The notes under the pieces are model-generated. The model was not told the DNA's origin, did no database searches, and saw only the letters and a program-made list of their open reading frames with translations. Both the position numbers and the translations under genes were made by a program. From Acetobacteraceae bacterium (GTDB lineage Bacteria > Pseudomonadota > Alphaproteobacteria > Zavarziniales > Zavarziniaceae), in the NCBI GenBank assembly GCA_947379865.1, contig CANCOY010000001.1:39185-103184 (forward strand): a DNA stretch of 64,000 bases, in the 5' to 3' direction. How positions within the stretch are numbered: position 1 is the first letter of the stretch; each line of letters starts with the position of its first letter. Positions 7,985-16,210 of this stretch are shown here, piece after piece.

Positions 7985-9703
7985 ATGAAACAAAATTTCG
8001 GCATTCTATCAATCTCTCCAGCCTATCTTGGCGGATTTTTTGCTGTCCTTATGATTGGCCTCGCTGGTATTGGCGGCGTCCTGAATTACTCGGCGATTCC
8101 ATTTTGGGATACCTGGGATGCCGCCCTCTCCATGATGCTGCGCCTCCATGATGGAGATACGACGGTATGGTGGTCCCAGCATAACGAGCACAGACTTATT
8201 CTCGCGCGCGCCCTGATCTGGTTTGATTTTAAGTTCTTTGACGGAATGGGATATTTTCTAGTTTTCTTTAACTACGGACTTTGTGCAATATCAGGAGTAA
8301 TTTTCTATTGTTTTATGGAAAAAATTAATTATCATGACAATAATTCTAAAAATAAAACAAACAGAATGGCACTGTATTTTTTCTTGATTGGCAGCACATT
8401 TTTATGGACTCAGGTGGAAAATTTTGTTTTGGGTCTAAATTGCAATTTTTTTATGGCGCAATTGTTGCCATTAATTGCTTTTTACTGTCTTGCCAGATCT
8501 TCTGTTTCGGGCTCACGGCGAGATTTTTTGATTGCCTCCCTGTTCGGAACCCTTTCTGCAGGCACGCTGGCGAGCGGTGTGGTGATTGCGCCCCTCATGC
8601 TTGGCTACGTCCTGGTGCTGCGGCAGGGCTTGGCCAGGGCTGCCACCCTTGGCGTTATTTCCATTACGATTATGTTTTATTACTTTAATGGTTATGTAAC
8701 GCCATCGGAGCACGGTTACGCGGGCAGCGCTTTCATCCACCACCCGATTGGCGTGTTCAACTATGCCATGATGTTTCTTGGCTGTCCGTTCAACTTCCTG
8801 GTAGGGGGTGGGCGGCTTGGCAAGCTGGTGGCGCTCAATTCCGGTATTGTCTTTACGATCATGTTTGCCGCTCTCGTGCGGAGATGGATCTATACCGTAG
8901 AGAAATCGCCGTTTACGGCCGCGCTGCTTTTTTTCATCGCCTATATCGGGATCTCTGCCGTAGCGACTGGCGGCGGCCGTCTAGTCCTTGGTGAGGCGAG
9001 CGCCTTTGCTTCCCGCTATACCACACCGGCCATCATGGGCTGGGTGGCGCTGCTTCTGCTGCTGTGGCACCGCTCAGGCGACCGGCCGGCCACAAACACC
9101 AGACGCCCTGTGATTTTTTTCACAGCTATCGGTGCCCTTATGCTGGCGTACCAGGTCCAGGCGCTCAGGAATGCAAGCGCGACGCTGTTTCCAAGAGAGG
9201 TTGCCGCCCTTGCCCTGAGTCTCGACATCAATGACGAGGCCGCAATCAGGAAGATCTATCCCGTTCCCCACCGCGCCCTGATGCTCAGCCGGGCAGCCCT
9301 TCCCCTTGGCCTGTCGATTTTCGGGCAGCCCCCTTATGCAGGCCTCTGGCACGAGATGGGGACACCCCTTGCGCTGCCAGAGGCCCCGGCCTGCCTTGGT
9401 GCGCTCGACGCGGCCATACCGGTCGCCGGGGCGCCCGCCTACATCCAGGTGACCGGCTGGCTGATTGATCCCCAGACGCGCTCAGCCCCAAAGACCATCC
9501 GTTTCATCGGTGATCAGGGCCTTGTGGAGGGGATCGCAATGGTGGGCCAGAGGCGCAACCAAGTCGGCAAGACGATCGATCGGGACACAGGATATGCCGG
9601 CTTTGTCGGCTATCTTCGGGCCGGTTCTGCCGGCACAAGCGTCACCGCAACCGGCGGCGGGGCAGGGTGCAGGATCAGTTTCCATATTCCGCCACTGACC
9701 TGA
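7985..9703 (+). CDS. Polytopic membrane protein, possible GT-C-type glycosyltransferase
   Basis: A 572-residue protein with about ten membrane segments, then a soluble C-terminal domain of about 150 residues rich in Pro and Gly. Near the N-terminus it has IPFWDTWD and WSQHNEHR. An acidic and His-rich first periplasmic loop is typical of GT-C glycosyltransferases and O-antigen-modifying (Gtr-like) proteins, but I cannot assign a family. The stretch 8220-8480 is clearly AT-rich compared with both flanks, suggesting horizontal origin of at least the first half. Its 3' end overlaps the following ACP reading frame by 37 bp. The ribosome site is weak. Confidence 0.6.
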   Translation: MKQNFGILSISPAYLGGFFAVLMIGLAGIGGVLNYSAIPFWDTWDAALSMMLRLHDGDTTVWWSQHNEHRLILARALIWFDFKFFDGMGYFLVFFNYGLCAISGVIFYCFMEKINYHDNNSKNKTNRMALYFFLIGSTFLWTQVENFVLGLNCNFFMAQLLPLIAFYCLARSSVSGSRRDFLIASLFGTLSAGTLASGVVIAPLMLGYVLVLRQGLARAATLGVISITIMFYYFNGYVTPSEHGYAGSAFIHHPIGVFNYAMMFLGCPFNFLVGGGRLGKLVALNSGIVFTIMFAALVRRWIYTVEKSPFTAALLFFIAYIGISAVATGGGRLVLGEASAFASRYTTPAIMGWVALLLLLWHRSGDRPATNTRRPVIFFTAIGALMLAYQVQALRNASATLFPREVAALALSLDINDEAAIRKIYPVPHRALMLSRAALPLGLSIFGQPPYAGLWHEMGTPLALPEAPACLGALDAAIPVAGAPAYIQVTGWLIDPQTRSAPKTIRFIGDQGLVEGIAMVGQRRNQVGKTIDRDTGYAGFVGYLRAGSAGTSVTATGGGAGCRISFHIPPLT

Positions 9704-9879
9704 GGCAGGCGAACACGATAACGCCGCAGACGCGCCTCAGCGAGGATCTGGGGATCGATTCCCTCAAGTTCATCGAACTTGAGGGAATCGAACAGGAGCT
9801 GAACATCGCCATCAGTGACGATGCCGTGGCCTCTGTCCGCGACCTTGGCGGCCTGCTCGAGGCTTTGGCCCTGGCCTAG
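9667..9879 (+). CDS. Short acyl carrier protein, probably N-terminally truncated
   Basis: The 70-residue frame contains the phosphopantetheine site LGIDSLKF with Ser32, then helix II and III sequence ending SVRDLGGLLEALALA. A normal ACP has a full helix I before the EDLG motif. Here the first 18 residues look unlike ACP, start with GTG and lie inside the end of the preceding gene, so helix I seems lost. The DSL region is also the centre of a 37-bp palindrome. It may be a remnant of an ACP-containing operon cut by arrival of the upstream gene, or a short specialised carrier. Confidence 0.55.
   Translation: MQDQFPYSATDLRQANTITPQTRLSEDLGIDSLKFIELEGIEQELNIAISDDAVASVRDLGGLLEALALA
9755..9791. repeat. 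37-bp palindrome (17-bp perfect arms) inside the ACP motif
   Basis: TCGATTCCCTCAAGTTC (9755-9771) is the exact reverse complement of 9775-9791, with only ATC between. It covers the codons of the phosphopantetheine-serine helix. As RNA it would form a very stable hairpin about 90 nt into the gene. Confidence 0.9.
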
Positions 9880-9890
9880 GGCGCCCAGCC

Positions 9891-10331
9891 CTAGCCCCCG
9901 TCGCCAATGCCCTCATCTGGCCCCGCGCCATCCGCTGCATCGGGCGCTGCTTCCAGCGCTTCCATCTGGGCGTCGGAGAGGCCGAAGTGGTGGCCGATTT
10001 CGTGGATCAGGACATTGCGCACCAGATCGCCGAGGCGCTCGCCCGTCTCGCACCATTCGTCGAGGATGGGGCGGCGGTAAAGGAACACCATGTCCACATG
10101 GGTACCCGCATCGCCCACCGATTTTTCGGTCAGGCTGGTGCCTTGATAGAGGCCCAGCAGCTCATAGGGGCTTTCAAGCTCCATGTCGGCGCAGGTCTCT
10201 TCGTCCGGGAAATCCTCCACCCGGATGATGACACCGGCCGCCATGGCGCGCAGCTCTGGCGGGATCTCGCCAAGGGCATGGTCGGCAAGCGCCTCGATAT
10301 CGGCGAGACTGGGGGCAAGACTGTCTGACAT
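9891..10331 (-). CDS. Zincin-like metallopeptidase family protein
   Basis: A 146-residue protein with the zinc motif [11 protein letters not shown] near the C-terminus, preceded by VRNVLIHE, typical of the small cytosolic Zincin_1 family of unknown substrate. The tail after the motif is acidic and Gly/Ala rich. I prefer the ATG at 10331 (MSDSLAPS). Upstream in-frame ATGs at 10337 and 10373 would approach or overlap the divergent pterin dehydratase gene at 10365. Function beyond the metallopeptidase fold is not established. Confidence 0.75.
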   Translation of the reverse strand: MSDSLAPSLADIEALADHALGEIPPELRAMAAGVIIRVEDFPDEETCADMELESPYELLGLYQGTSLTEKSVGDAGTHVDMVFLYRRPILDEWCETGERLGDLVRNVLIHEIGHHFGLSDAQMEALEAAPDAADGAGPDEGIGDGG

Positions 10332-10364
10332 GGTCATGAACACACCCGGCATGAGGAGAAGCCA

Positions 10365-10658
10365 ATGAGACAACGGATCACAGGCACGGCCCGCACGGAA
10401 GCCCTGGCAAGCCTACCCGCCTGGACAGAGGTGCCGGGCCGCGACGCCATCAGCCGCCGCTTCACCTTCGCCGACTTCAACGAGGCCTTCGGCTTCATGA
10501 CCCGCGCCGCCTTGCTGGCAGAGAAGATGGACCATCACCCCGAATGGTCCAATGTCTACAACAAGGTGGACGTAACCCTCAGCACCCACGACGCCGGCGG
10601 CCTCACCGACCTTGACCTGGCCATGGCCAGAGCAATGGATGGCTGGGCGGGGGGGTAA
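10365..10658 (+). CDS. phhB: 4a-hydroxytetrahydrobiopterin dehydratase (PCD/PhhB)
   Basis: A 97-residue cytosolic enzyme that regenerates pterin cofactor after aromatic amino acid hydroxylation and can act in molybdopterin metabolism. The family signature is complete: [15 protein letters not shown] followed by [11 protein letters not shown], giving the catalytic His residues. GAGGAGAAGCCA precedes the ATG. It ends shortly before a strong hairpin at 10679. No phenylalanine hydroxylase gene is nearby. Confidence 0.93.
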   Translation: MRQRITGTARTEALASLPAWTEVPGRDAISRRFTFADFNEAFGFMTRAALLAEKMDHHPEWSNVYNKVDVTLSTHDAGGLTDLDLAMARAMDGWAGG

Positions 10659-10678
10659 GGGCCTCTCCCCAAACGAAA

Positions 10679-10701
10679 ACGGGGGGCCGGTGGCCCCCCG
10701 T
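10679..10701 (-). terminator. Terminator of the 3-hydroxyacyl-CoA dehydrogenase-like SDR
   Basis: The 10-bp stem ACGGGGGGCC/GGCCCCCCGT has a 3-nt loop. On the minus strand the stem is followed by TTTCGTTT. It lies between convergent genes and may stop transcripts from both sides. Confidence 0.7.
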
Positions 10702-10724
10702 CTGGATCTGCGCAGGTGCGGAGA

Positions 10725-11489
10725 TTACTTCGGCGACATGCGGATGGAGCCGTCGAGGCGGATGGTCTCGCCGTTCAGCATGTTGTTCTCAACGATCTGG
10801 CGGGCCAGCTGGGCGTATTCCTCGGCATTGCCGAGGCGGGCCGGGAAGGGCACCTGGGCGCCAAGGGCGCGGCGGACTTCTTCCGGGGCGCCGGCCAGCA
10901 GCGGCGTGTTGAACAGGCCCGGCGCGATGGTGCAGCAGCGCACGCCGATCTGGGCGAGGTCACGGGCGATGGGCAGGGTCATGCCGACAACGCCACCCTT
11001 GGAGGCGGAATAAGCGGCCTGGCCGATCTGGCCGTCGAAGGCGGCGACCGAGGCGGTGTTGATCACGACGCCGCGCTGGCCATCGGCATCCACCGGCTCG
11101 AGGGCCGACATGCCGGCGGTCGACTTGGTGATGCACATGAAGGTGCCGAGCAGGTTGATGCGGATGATCAGCTCAAAGCTCGACATCGGGTGCTCGCGGC
11201 CCTTGGAGACCGTGCGCTGGGCAATGCCGGTGCCGGCACAGTTCACCAGGATGCGCTCCTGGCCGTGGGCGGCGCGGGCCTTGGCGAAAGCGGCGTCGAT
11301 GGCCTCTTCGCTGGTGACGTCGGCCTTGCAGAACACGCCGCCGATCTCCTTGGCAACCTGCTCGCCCAGATCTTCTGTCCGGTCGAAGATGGCGACCTTG
11401 GCGCCGTGCCTGGCCAGCTCACGCGCCGTGGCGGCGCCCAGACCCGATGCACCGCCGGTGACAATGGCGGCAATACCCTGAATGTTCAT
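10725..11489 (-). CDS. SDR dehydrogenase, 3-hydroxyacyl-CoA dehydrogenase type II-like
   Basis: A 254-residue classical SDR. NAD-binding TGGASGLGAAT is near residue 11, NCAGTG near 83, and the active site is Ser in INTASVAAF plus YSASK. The central SKGREHPMSSFELIIRINLLGTF block and ending GETIRLDGSIRM resemble the HSD17B10/type II 3-hydroxyacyl-CoA dehydrogenase group of beta-oxidation. Monocistronic, with GGGAGTGAAGCACC before the ATG. Confidence 0.85.
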   Translation of the reverse strand: MNIQGIAAIVTGGASGLGAATARELARHGAKVAIFDRTEDLGEQVAKEIGGVFCKADVTSEEAIDAAFAKARAAHGQERILVNCAGTGIAQRTVSKGREHPMSSFELIIRINLLGTFMCITKSTAGMSALEPVDADGQRGVVINTASVAAFDGQIGQAAYSASKGGVVGMTLPIARDLAQIGVRCCTIAPGLFNTPLLAGAPEEVRRALGAQVPFPARLGNAEEYAQLARQIVENNMLNGETIRLDGSIRMSPK

Positions 11490-11601
11490 GGTGCTTCACT
11501 CCCGCTTTGGTTTTGGGCACTTGAGAATTTGGGGCGTCTTAGCAGATCGGCGCGGACGAGGCGAGTGTCCGGGTTCGGCTGGATACAGCTTTCCCCTCAG
11601 T

Positions 11602-11637
11602 TCCCCACTCAACCCTCCACTCAACCCCCCACTCAAC
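11602..11637. repeat. 12-bp tandem repeat, three units, at the NUDIX gene stop codon
   Basis: Units TCCCCACTCAAC, CCTCCACTCAAC and CCCCCACTCAAC run head to tail. The last unit contains the stop codon of the NUDIX gene (TGA on the minus strand). Confidence 0.75.
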
Positions 11638-12085
11638 CGATACGCGGCGCAGCCAGGCTAAGCAGGATTTCGACGAGGCCACCCTCCGTCACCTTCATGG
11701 CGGCCTGGGCGGGGGAGAGCCAGCGGGTTTCGCGCTGGTGGCGTTCCGGCCAGTCGTCCAGCTGGCGCTCCACATCCATCACGAAGACCTTCACCAGACA
11801 GGGCTCAACCGTGCCGTCCAGCAGGCGCTTTTCGCTGAGATAGCTGCCAATGGACCGGGGCCTCACCTGGCCGATCAGGCCGGCTTCCTCCCAGGCTTCC
11901 TTGGCGGCGAGTTGATGGGGTTTCAGCTTGGATTCGGGCTGGCCCTTGGGGATGATCCAGCGCCGCGTGCCCCGGCTGGTGACAAGCAGCACCTGCATCT
12001 CCCCGTCCACCAGGGTGATGGGGAGGGCCGCATACTGCTTTTTCAGGGTGGGTTTGCCTGCAGCCATAACACCGGATCCCGTCAT
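11633..12085 (-). CDS. NUDIX hydrolase, DIPP-like
   Basis: A 150-residue hydrolase of nucleoside diphosphates linked to another moiety. The Nudix box reads G-x5-L-x7-KEAWEEAGL: the first canonical Glu is Leu and the Arg is Lys. The core EExG, which binds metal, is intact. The PKGxP and KPHxLAAKEAWEEAG pattern resembles the diphosphoinositol-polyphosphate/Ap6A branch common in alphaproteobacteria. The start could equally be the inner ATG giving MAAGKPTLKK. It lies just downstream of the EamA gene on the same strand, 43 bp apart. Confidence 0.82.
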   Translation of the reverse strand: MTGSGVMAAGKPTLKKQYAALPITLVDGEMQVLLVTSRGTRRWIIPKGQPESKLKPHQLAAKEAWEEAGLIGQVRPRSIGSYLSEKRLLDGTVEPCLVKVFVMDVERQLDDWPERHQRETRWLSPAQAAMKVTEGGLVEILLSLAAPRIG

Positions 12086-12127
12086 CCGCCGGGCACCGCG
12101 CCCGACGCACCAATCAACACCCCTGTT

Positions 12128-13204
12128 TCAGGATGCGGCAGTATTTCCCAAGCCTGGCTTCGCCGCCATCTGCCCCGTCGTCGCAGGGGCCGCCAGCGGC
12201 CCGGTCGTGGCAGGGGCCTCCAGCGCCACAGGCACAAGGGCCAGGGGCGGCTGGGCGTTCCGGCGGCGGTCGCGGGCCTGTTCGCGGCGGGCCAGATAGA
12301 GAGTGGATCCCACAATGACCATGGCGCCTGCCAAGGTCCAGCGGTCCGGCACCTCGCCGAACCAGAAATACCCAAACAGGCCGGCCCACACCAGCCGCAC
12401 ATAGTCGAACGAGGCCACAAGGCTGGCCTCGGCCGCCGCATAGGCCCGCACCATGCAGCTCTGCCCGGCGGTGGCGGCAAGGCCCATGGCCACCAGCACC
12501 ACCATCTCGTGCCCCGTGGGCTGCACCCAGACCAGGCTGGCCGGCACGACCGAGACGGCGGTGGAAAAGACGCCGAAATAGAAAACAATGGTGCTGGGAT
12601 TGTCGTTCCGCGCCATGGTCTTGATCAGCACCATGGAACAGGCCGCCAGAAAGGTGGAGAGCAGGGCAAACAGCGCCGCCGGGTCCACCGTGCCGGCCGG
12701 GCGCAGCATGATCATCACGCCGGCAAAGCCGGTGATGGTGGCAATGCCGCGATCAAGCCTGATGCGCTCGCCCAGAAACAGGGCAGCCAGCACCAGCAGG
12801 AACAGCGGATTGGCAAAGCCGATGGCGGTTACATCGGCCATGGGCAGATGCACCATGGCGTAAAAGCCCGTCATCATGGCGGACGAGCCCACCACGCCCC
12901 GGGCAATCTGCAGCCAGGGCCGGCTGGTGCGCACGCCATCAAGACCCATGCGCAGGATGAACGGCAGGATGGCCGCCAGCCCGAACAGGGCGCGGAAGAA
13001 CGCCACCTGGAACGGGTGCAGGCGGCCACCGGCATATTTGGCCGCCGCAATCATGATCGCAAAGAAGATGCCGCACAAAAGCATCCACGACGCGCCGCGC
13101 ACAACGGGGCTGGCCGCCGCAAAGCGGGCACCAAGCTGACGGTGAAGAGCGCCGGGACGGATCAAACGGGCCTCCCGCTGGGCAACTGCGCGGCCCCGCG
13201 CCAT
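12128..13204 (-). CDS. DMT-superfamily transporter with two EamA domains
   Basis: A 358-residue inner-membrane exporter with ten predicted helices in two homologous halves (about 38-175 and 185-320). It is of the RhaT/YdcZ-like EamA type that exports amino acids or other metabolites; substrate unknown. A basic N-terminal stretch of about 35 residues precedes helix 1, so translation may begin further downstream. The C-terminal tail after the last helix is Ala/Pro/Thr-rich and built partly from a 27-bp tandem repeat. Confidence 0.85.
   Translation of the reverse strand: MARGRAVAQREARLIRPGALHRQLGARFAAASPVVRGASWMLLCGIFFAIMIAAAKYAGGRLHPFQVAFFRALFGLAAILPFILRMGLDGVRTSRPWLQIARGVVGSSAMMTGFYAMVHLPMADVTAIGFANPLFLLVLAALFLGERIRLDRGIATITGFAGVMIMLRPAGTVDPAALFALLSTFLAACSMVLIKTMARNDNPSTIVFYFGVFSTAVSVVPASLVWVQPTGHEMVVLVAMGLAATAGQSCMVRAYAAAEASLVASFDYVRLVWAGLFGYFWFGEVPDRWTLAGAMVIVGSTLYLARREQARDRRRNAQPPLALVPVALEAPATTGPLAAPATTGQMAAKPGLGNTAAS
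12164..12217. repeat. 27-bp tandem duplication in the EamA C-terminal tail
   Basis: Two adjacent in-frame units encode APATTGPLA and APATTGQMA, starting 36 bp before the stop codon. The DNA units differ at only a few positions. Confidence 0.7.
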
Positions 13205-13239
13205 CCCCCTCGGGAAGGCGCGGGGTATCGTTTGGCGGC

Positions 13240-14217
13240 TCAGCGGGTCTTGACGACTGCCTTGCCCTGCACCTTGCGCTGCATCATGTCGTTCAGGGCC
13301 GAGGCCACGTCTTCCATGGCATATTCGGCGCTGACATGGGGGTGCAGCTTGCCTTCGTCGAACCAGCGCATCATCTCGTCGAGGTTCTGGCGGTGCAGTT
13401 CGGGATCGCGGCGGGTGAAGTCGCCCCAGAACACGCCCACCACCTGGCAGCCCTTGAGCAGGGCCAGGTTCACGGGCAGCTGCGGGATCCGGCCAGAGGC
13501 AAAGCCCACCACCAGCAGGCGGCCTTCCCAGTTGATGCAGCGGATTGCCTCGTCAAAGGCATCGCCACCCACGGCGTCATAGATGACATCTGCACCCTGG
13601 CCACCGGTGAGTTCCTTGACGCGGTCGCGGATCTTCTCGTGGCTGTAGTTGATGACCTCGTCGGCGCCGAACTTGCGGCAGAGCGCCAGCTTCTCGTCGG
13701 TGGAGGCAGCGGCAATGACGCGCGCGCCCATCACCTTGCCCAGTTCCACGGCGGCCAGGCCCACGCCACCGGCGGCCCCCAGCACCAGCAGGGTCTCGCC
13801 CGGCTTGATGTTGGCGCGCTGCTTCAGGGCATGGTGAGACGTGCCATAGGTCATCAGGAAGGCGGCGCCCGTGGCATAGTCCATGGAGTCCGGCATCTTC
13901 ACGACGCGGTCGGCGCCGATCACGATTTCGTCGGCAAAGCCGCCCCAGCCGCACATCACGATGACGCGGTCGCCAATGGCATAGCCCGTGACACCCTCGC
14001 CCAGTTCCGAAATCTGGCCCGCAGCCTCGCCGCCGGGGGAGAAGGGCATCTGGGGTTTGAACTGGTACTTGCCCTGGATGATCAGCACATCGGGAAAATT
14101 GACGCCGGCGGCATGCAGCGCCACGCGCACTTCGCCCTTGCCCACGGGCTTTGAGGCGATTTCCTCGATGACCAGACTCTCAGGCGGTCCATATTCCTTG
14201 CACAGCACGGCCTTCAT
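13240..14217 (-). CDS. NADPH:quinone oxidoreductase family protein (MDR)
   Basis: A 325-residue zinc-less medium-chain reductase. It has the GroES-like N-domain with HAAGVNFPDVLIIQGKY, then the Rossmann motif LVLGAAGGVGLAAVELGK near residue 150. No structural-zinc Cys cluster is present. Members reduce quinones or enoyl-CoA type substrates with NADPH. Here it stands alone between the EamA and SH3 genes. A GGGGAGAACGCC site precedes the ATG. Confidence 0.88.
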   Translation of the reverse strand: MKAVLCKEYGPPESLVIEEIASKPVGKGEVRVALHAAGVNFPDVLIIQGKYQFKPQMPFSPGGEAAGQISELGEGVTGYAIGDRVIVMCGWGGFADEIVIGADRVVKMPDSMDYATGAAFLMTYGTSHHALKQRANIKPGETLLVLGAAGGVGLAAVELGKVMGARVIAAASTDEKLALCRKFGADEVINYSHEKIRDRVKELTGGQGADVIYDAVGGDAFDEAIRCINWEGRLLVVGFASGRIPQLPVNLALLKGCQVVGVFWGDFTRRDPELHRQNLDEMMRWFDEGKLHPHVSAEYAMEDVASALNDMMQRKVQGKAVVKTR

Positions 14218-14331
14218 GGCGTTCTCCCCTTTGATGCGTGCTTGGGTTTAGCACGGTCGGGGTGCGGCAATAAAGCCAGCGGTGCAGCAGTGGCCCCCAT
14301 GTCAGAGGGTCCTGTGTCAGCCGTGCTTGCG

Positions 14332-14916
14332 TCAGTCGATGTCCTCGCCGGGATAGGCGCCCCAGATCTGGTCGCGCGGCAGCCAGCCGCGCCGGTTGGC
14401 AATCTCCATCTCGCACCATGACAGGCGGCACTTCAGCAGCCGGCCCTGAACCCCGGCCTCCGCCCGCAGGACAACGGCGGCCGAGGGGTCGTGATCGGAC
14501 AGCAGCGTCCGCGTCTCGCCGGTGATGATGGCCGTGCGGCGGCCCGACAGCAGGGTCTTGTGCACCCAGCCAAGCGTGCCATCGGCCGCCCGGATACGTC
14601 GCCACAGATCGTATTCGGCCACCACTTCCACCGGCAGGCCCTGGCGCGTGAACTTCCAGGTGACGGGATACTGTTCCCCCGGCCCCGTGCGCAGGTTGAC
14701 CTCTGCCGCCCCGAGGGAGACGAAGCGGGGAATGGCGCGGCCGGTCTCCTCCCCCTTGGTTGCCTCGGTGGCCGTGGCCGGCAAGGCCGCAAGGCCGACA
14801 AGGAAGAGGCCCGCAAGCCCGGCAAGAAAGAGGGCCGTCAGCAGGATCAGGCGCGACAGCACCGCGCCCGGGCGGAACGGCAGGGGATGACCAGAAAGGG
14901 GCAGCGCATGATGCAA
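14332..14916 (-). CDS. Exported or membrane-anchored bacterial SH3-domain protein
   Basis: A 194-residue protein with a very hydrophobic N-terminal segment (about 20-50) serving as signal or anchor. Two SH3-like repeats follow, about 65-125 and 130-190. The first has the LRTGPGEQYPVTW motif and the second ends RRGWLPRDQIWG. Such proteins usually bind peptidoglycan or regulate envelope enzymes. The partner is not evident from neighbours. Confidence 0.78.
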   Translation of the reverse strand: MHHALPLSGHPLPFRPGAVLSRLILLTALFLAGLAGLFLVGLAALPATATEATKGEETGRAIPRFVSLGAAEVNLRTGPGEQYPVTWKFTRQGLPVEVVAEYDLWRRIRAADGTLGWVHKTLLSGRRTAIITGETRTLLSDHDPSAAVVLRAEAGVQGRLLKCRLSWCEMEIANRRGWLPRDQIWGAYPGEDID

Positions 14917-15144
14917 GGGATGGGCCTTGTGTGGGGCGGTAAACCTGCACCTGTCGATAGGGGCGAATCATGGGCTCCGCCGGCCTGCGGCAATAGTCCG
15001 CATGCGCTGCATTGCGGTCAAGCGGCCGCCGCTGAATGCATGATACCCCATCCAGCGTTTGTGATCGCGCCTCAGGTCTGCTACTTAGGGGTGGCCGTGC
15101 CGGACCTCCATCGGGCCAGGCATGCCGCCACGCGGGGGGACCTG

Positions 15145-16131
15145 ATGCCCACGAAAAAACCCTTGGTTATTGTCACACGCAAGCTCCCCGACGCGATCGA
15201 GACGCGGATGATGGAGCTGTTCGACACACGCCTGAACCACGACGACCACGCCTTTAGCCAGGCCGAGCTGATCGAGGCTGTGAAGGTGGCGGACGTGCTG
15301 GTGCCCACGGTCACCGACCGGATCGATTCCCGCGTGCTGGCCCAGGCCAATCCGGAGCTGCGCCTGATTGCCTCGTTCGGCACGGGCGTTGACCATATCG
15401 ACCTTGCCACGGCGCGGCAGCGCGGCATCACCGTGACCTCCACCCCCGGCGTGCTGACCGAAGACACCGCCGACATGACCATGGCCCTGATCCTTGGCAC
15501 CGCCCGGCGGCTGGCCGAGGGGGAGCGCCTGCTGCGCTCGGCCAAATGGAATGGCTGGTCGCCCACGGGCATGCTGGGCCATCGCATCTGGGGCAAGCGT
15601 CTGGGCATCATCGGCATGGGCCGCATCGGCCAGGCGGTGGCGCGGCGCGCCCGGGCCTTTGGCCTGTCCATCCATTATCACAACCGCAACCGCGTTCACG
15701 AGCAGGTCGAGGCGGAGCTTGAGGCCACCTATTGGGAAAGCCTCGACCAGATGCTGGCCCGCATGGACGTGATCTCGGTCAACTGCCCCCATACGCCCGC
15801 CACCTATCACCTGCTCTCGGCCCGGCGGCTGAAGCTGCTGCCGGCGCACGCCATTGTGGTGAACACGGCGCGTGGCGAGGTGATCGACGAAAATGCCCTG
15901 ACGCGCATGCTGGTGGCCGGCGAACTGGCCGGCGCCGGGCTTGACGTGTTTGAACACGAGCCTGCGGTGAACCCCAAGCTGCTGGAACTCGACAAGGTGG
16001 TGCTGCTGCCCCACATGGGCTCCGCCACCATCGAAGGCCGCCTCGACATGGGCGAAAAGGTCCTGATCAACATCAAGACCTTCGTCGACGGCCACCGCCC
16101 CCCCGACCGCGTGCTGGAAGCCCTGCTCTAG
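15145..16131 (+). CDS. D-2-hydroxyacid dehydrogenase (glycerate/glyoxylate type)
   Basis: A 328-residue NAD(P)-dependent dehydrogenase. The cofactor motif GMGRIGQAVARRARAFG is near residue 155. The catalytic Arg sits in NTARGEVID, the Glu in DVFEHEPAVN and the His in LPHMGSAT. The overall sequence resembles GyaR/glyoxylate reductases. The ATG at 15145 follows GCGGGGGGACC, and longer frames extend antisense over the SH3 gene and were rejected. It ends 75 bp before the convergent TetR gene. Confidence 0.88.
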   Translation: MPTKKPLVIVTRKLPDAIETRMMELFDTRLNHDDHAFSQAELIEAVKVADVLVPTVTDRIDSRVLAQANPELRLIASFGTGVDHIDLATARQRGITVTSTPGVLTEDTADMTMALILGTARRLAEGERLLRSAKWNGWSPTGMLGHRIWGKRLGIIGMGRIGQAVARRARAFGLSIHYHNRNRVHEQVEAELEATYWESLDQMLARMDVISVNCPHTPATYHLLSARRLKLLPAHAIVVNTARGEVIDENALTRMLVAGELAGAGLDVFEHEPAVNPKLLELDKVVLLPHMGSATIEGRLDMGEKVLINIKTFVDGHRPPDRVLEALL

Positions 16132-16165
16132 GGCTGCCAGCCCCCAGCCCGCCAGCAACCCTCGG

Positions 16166-16210
16166 GCCCCGGTTGCTCAGGCCCCAGTTTCTCAGGCCCC
16201 AGTTTCTCAG
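16166..16210. repeat. 15-bp tandem repeat, three units, at the TetR stop codon
   Basis: Units GCCCCGGTTGCTCAG, GCCCCAGTTTCTCAG and GCCCCAGTTTCTCAG are contiguous. The last contains the TetR stop (minus strand). Past the stop, the alternative frame would encode Gly-Pro-Glu repeats. Confidence 0.8.

Noticed and set aside
11738..13582. 614-codon open frame antisense to the NUDIX, EamA and quinone-reductase genes
   Set aside because: It crosses three well-supported genes on the other strand and has shadow-type composition (His/Gln/Gly rich).
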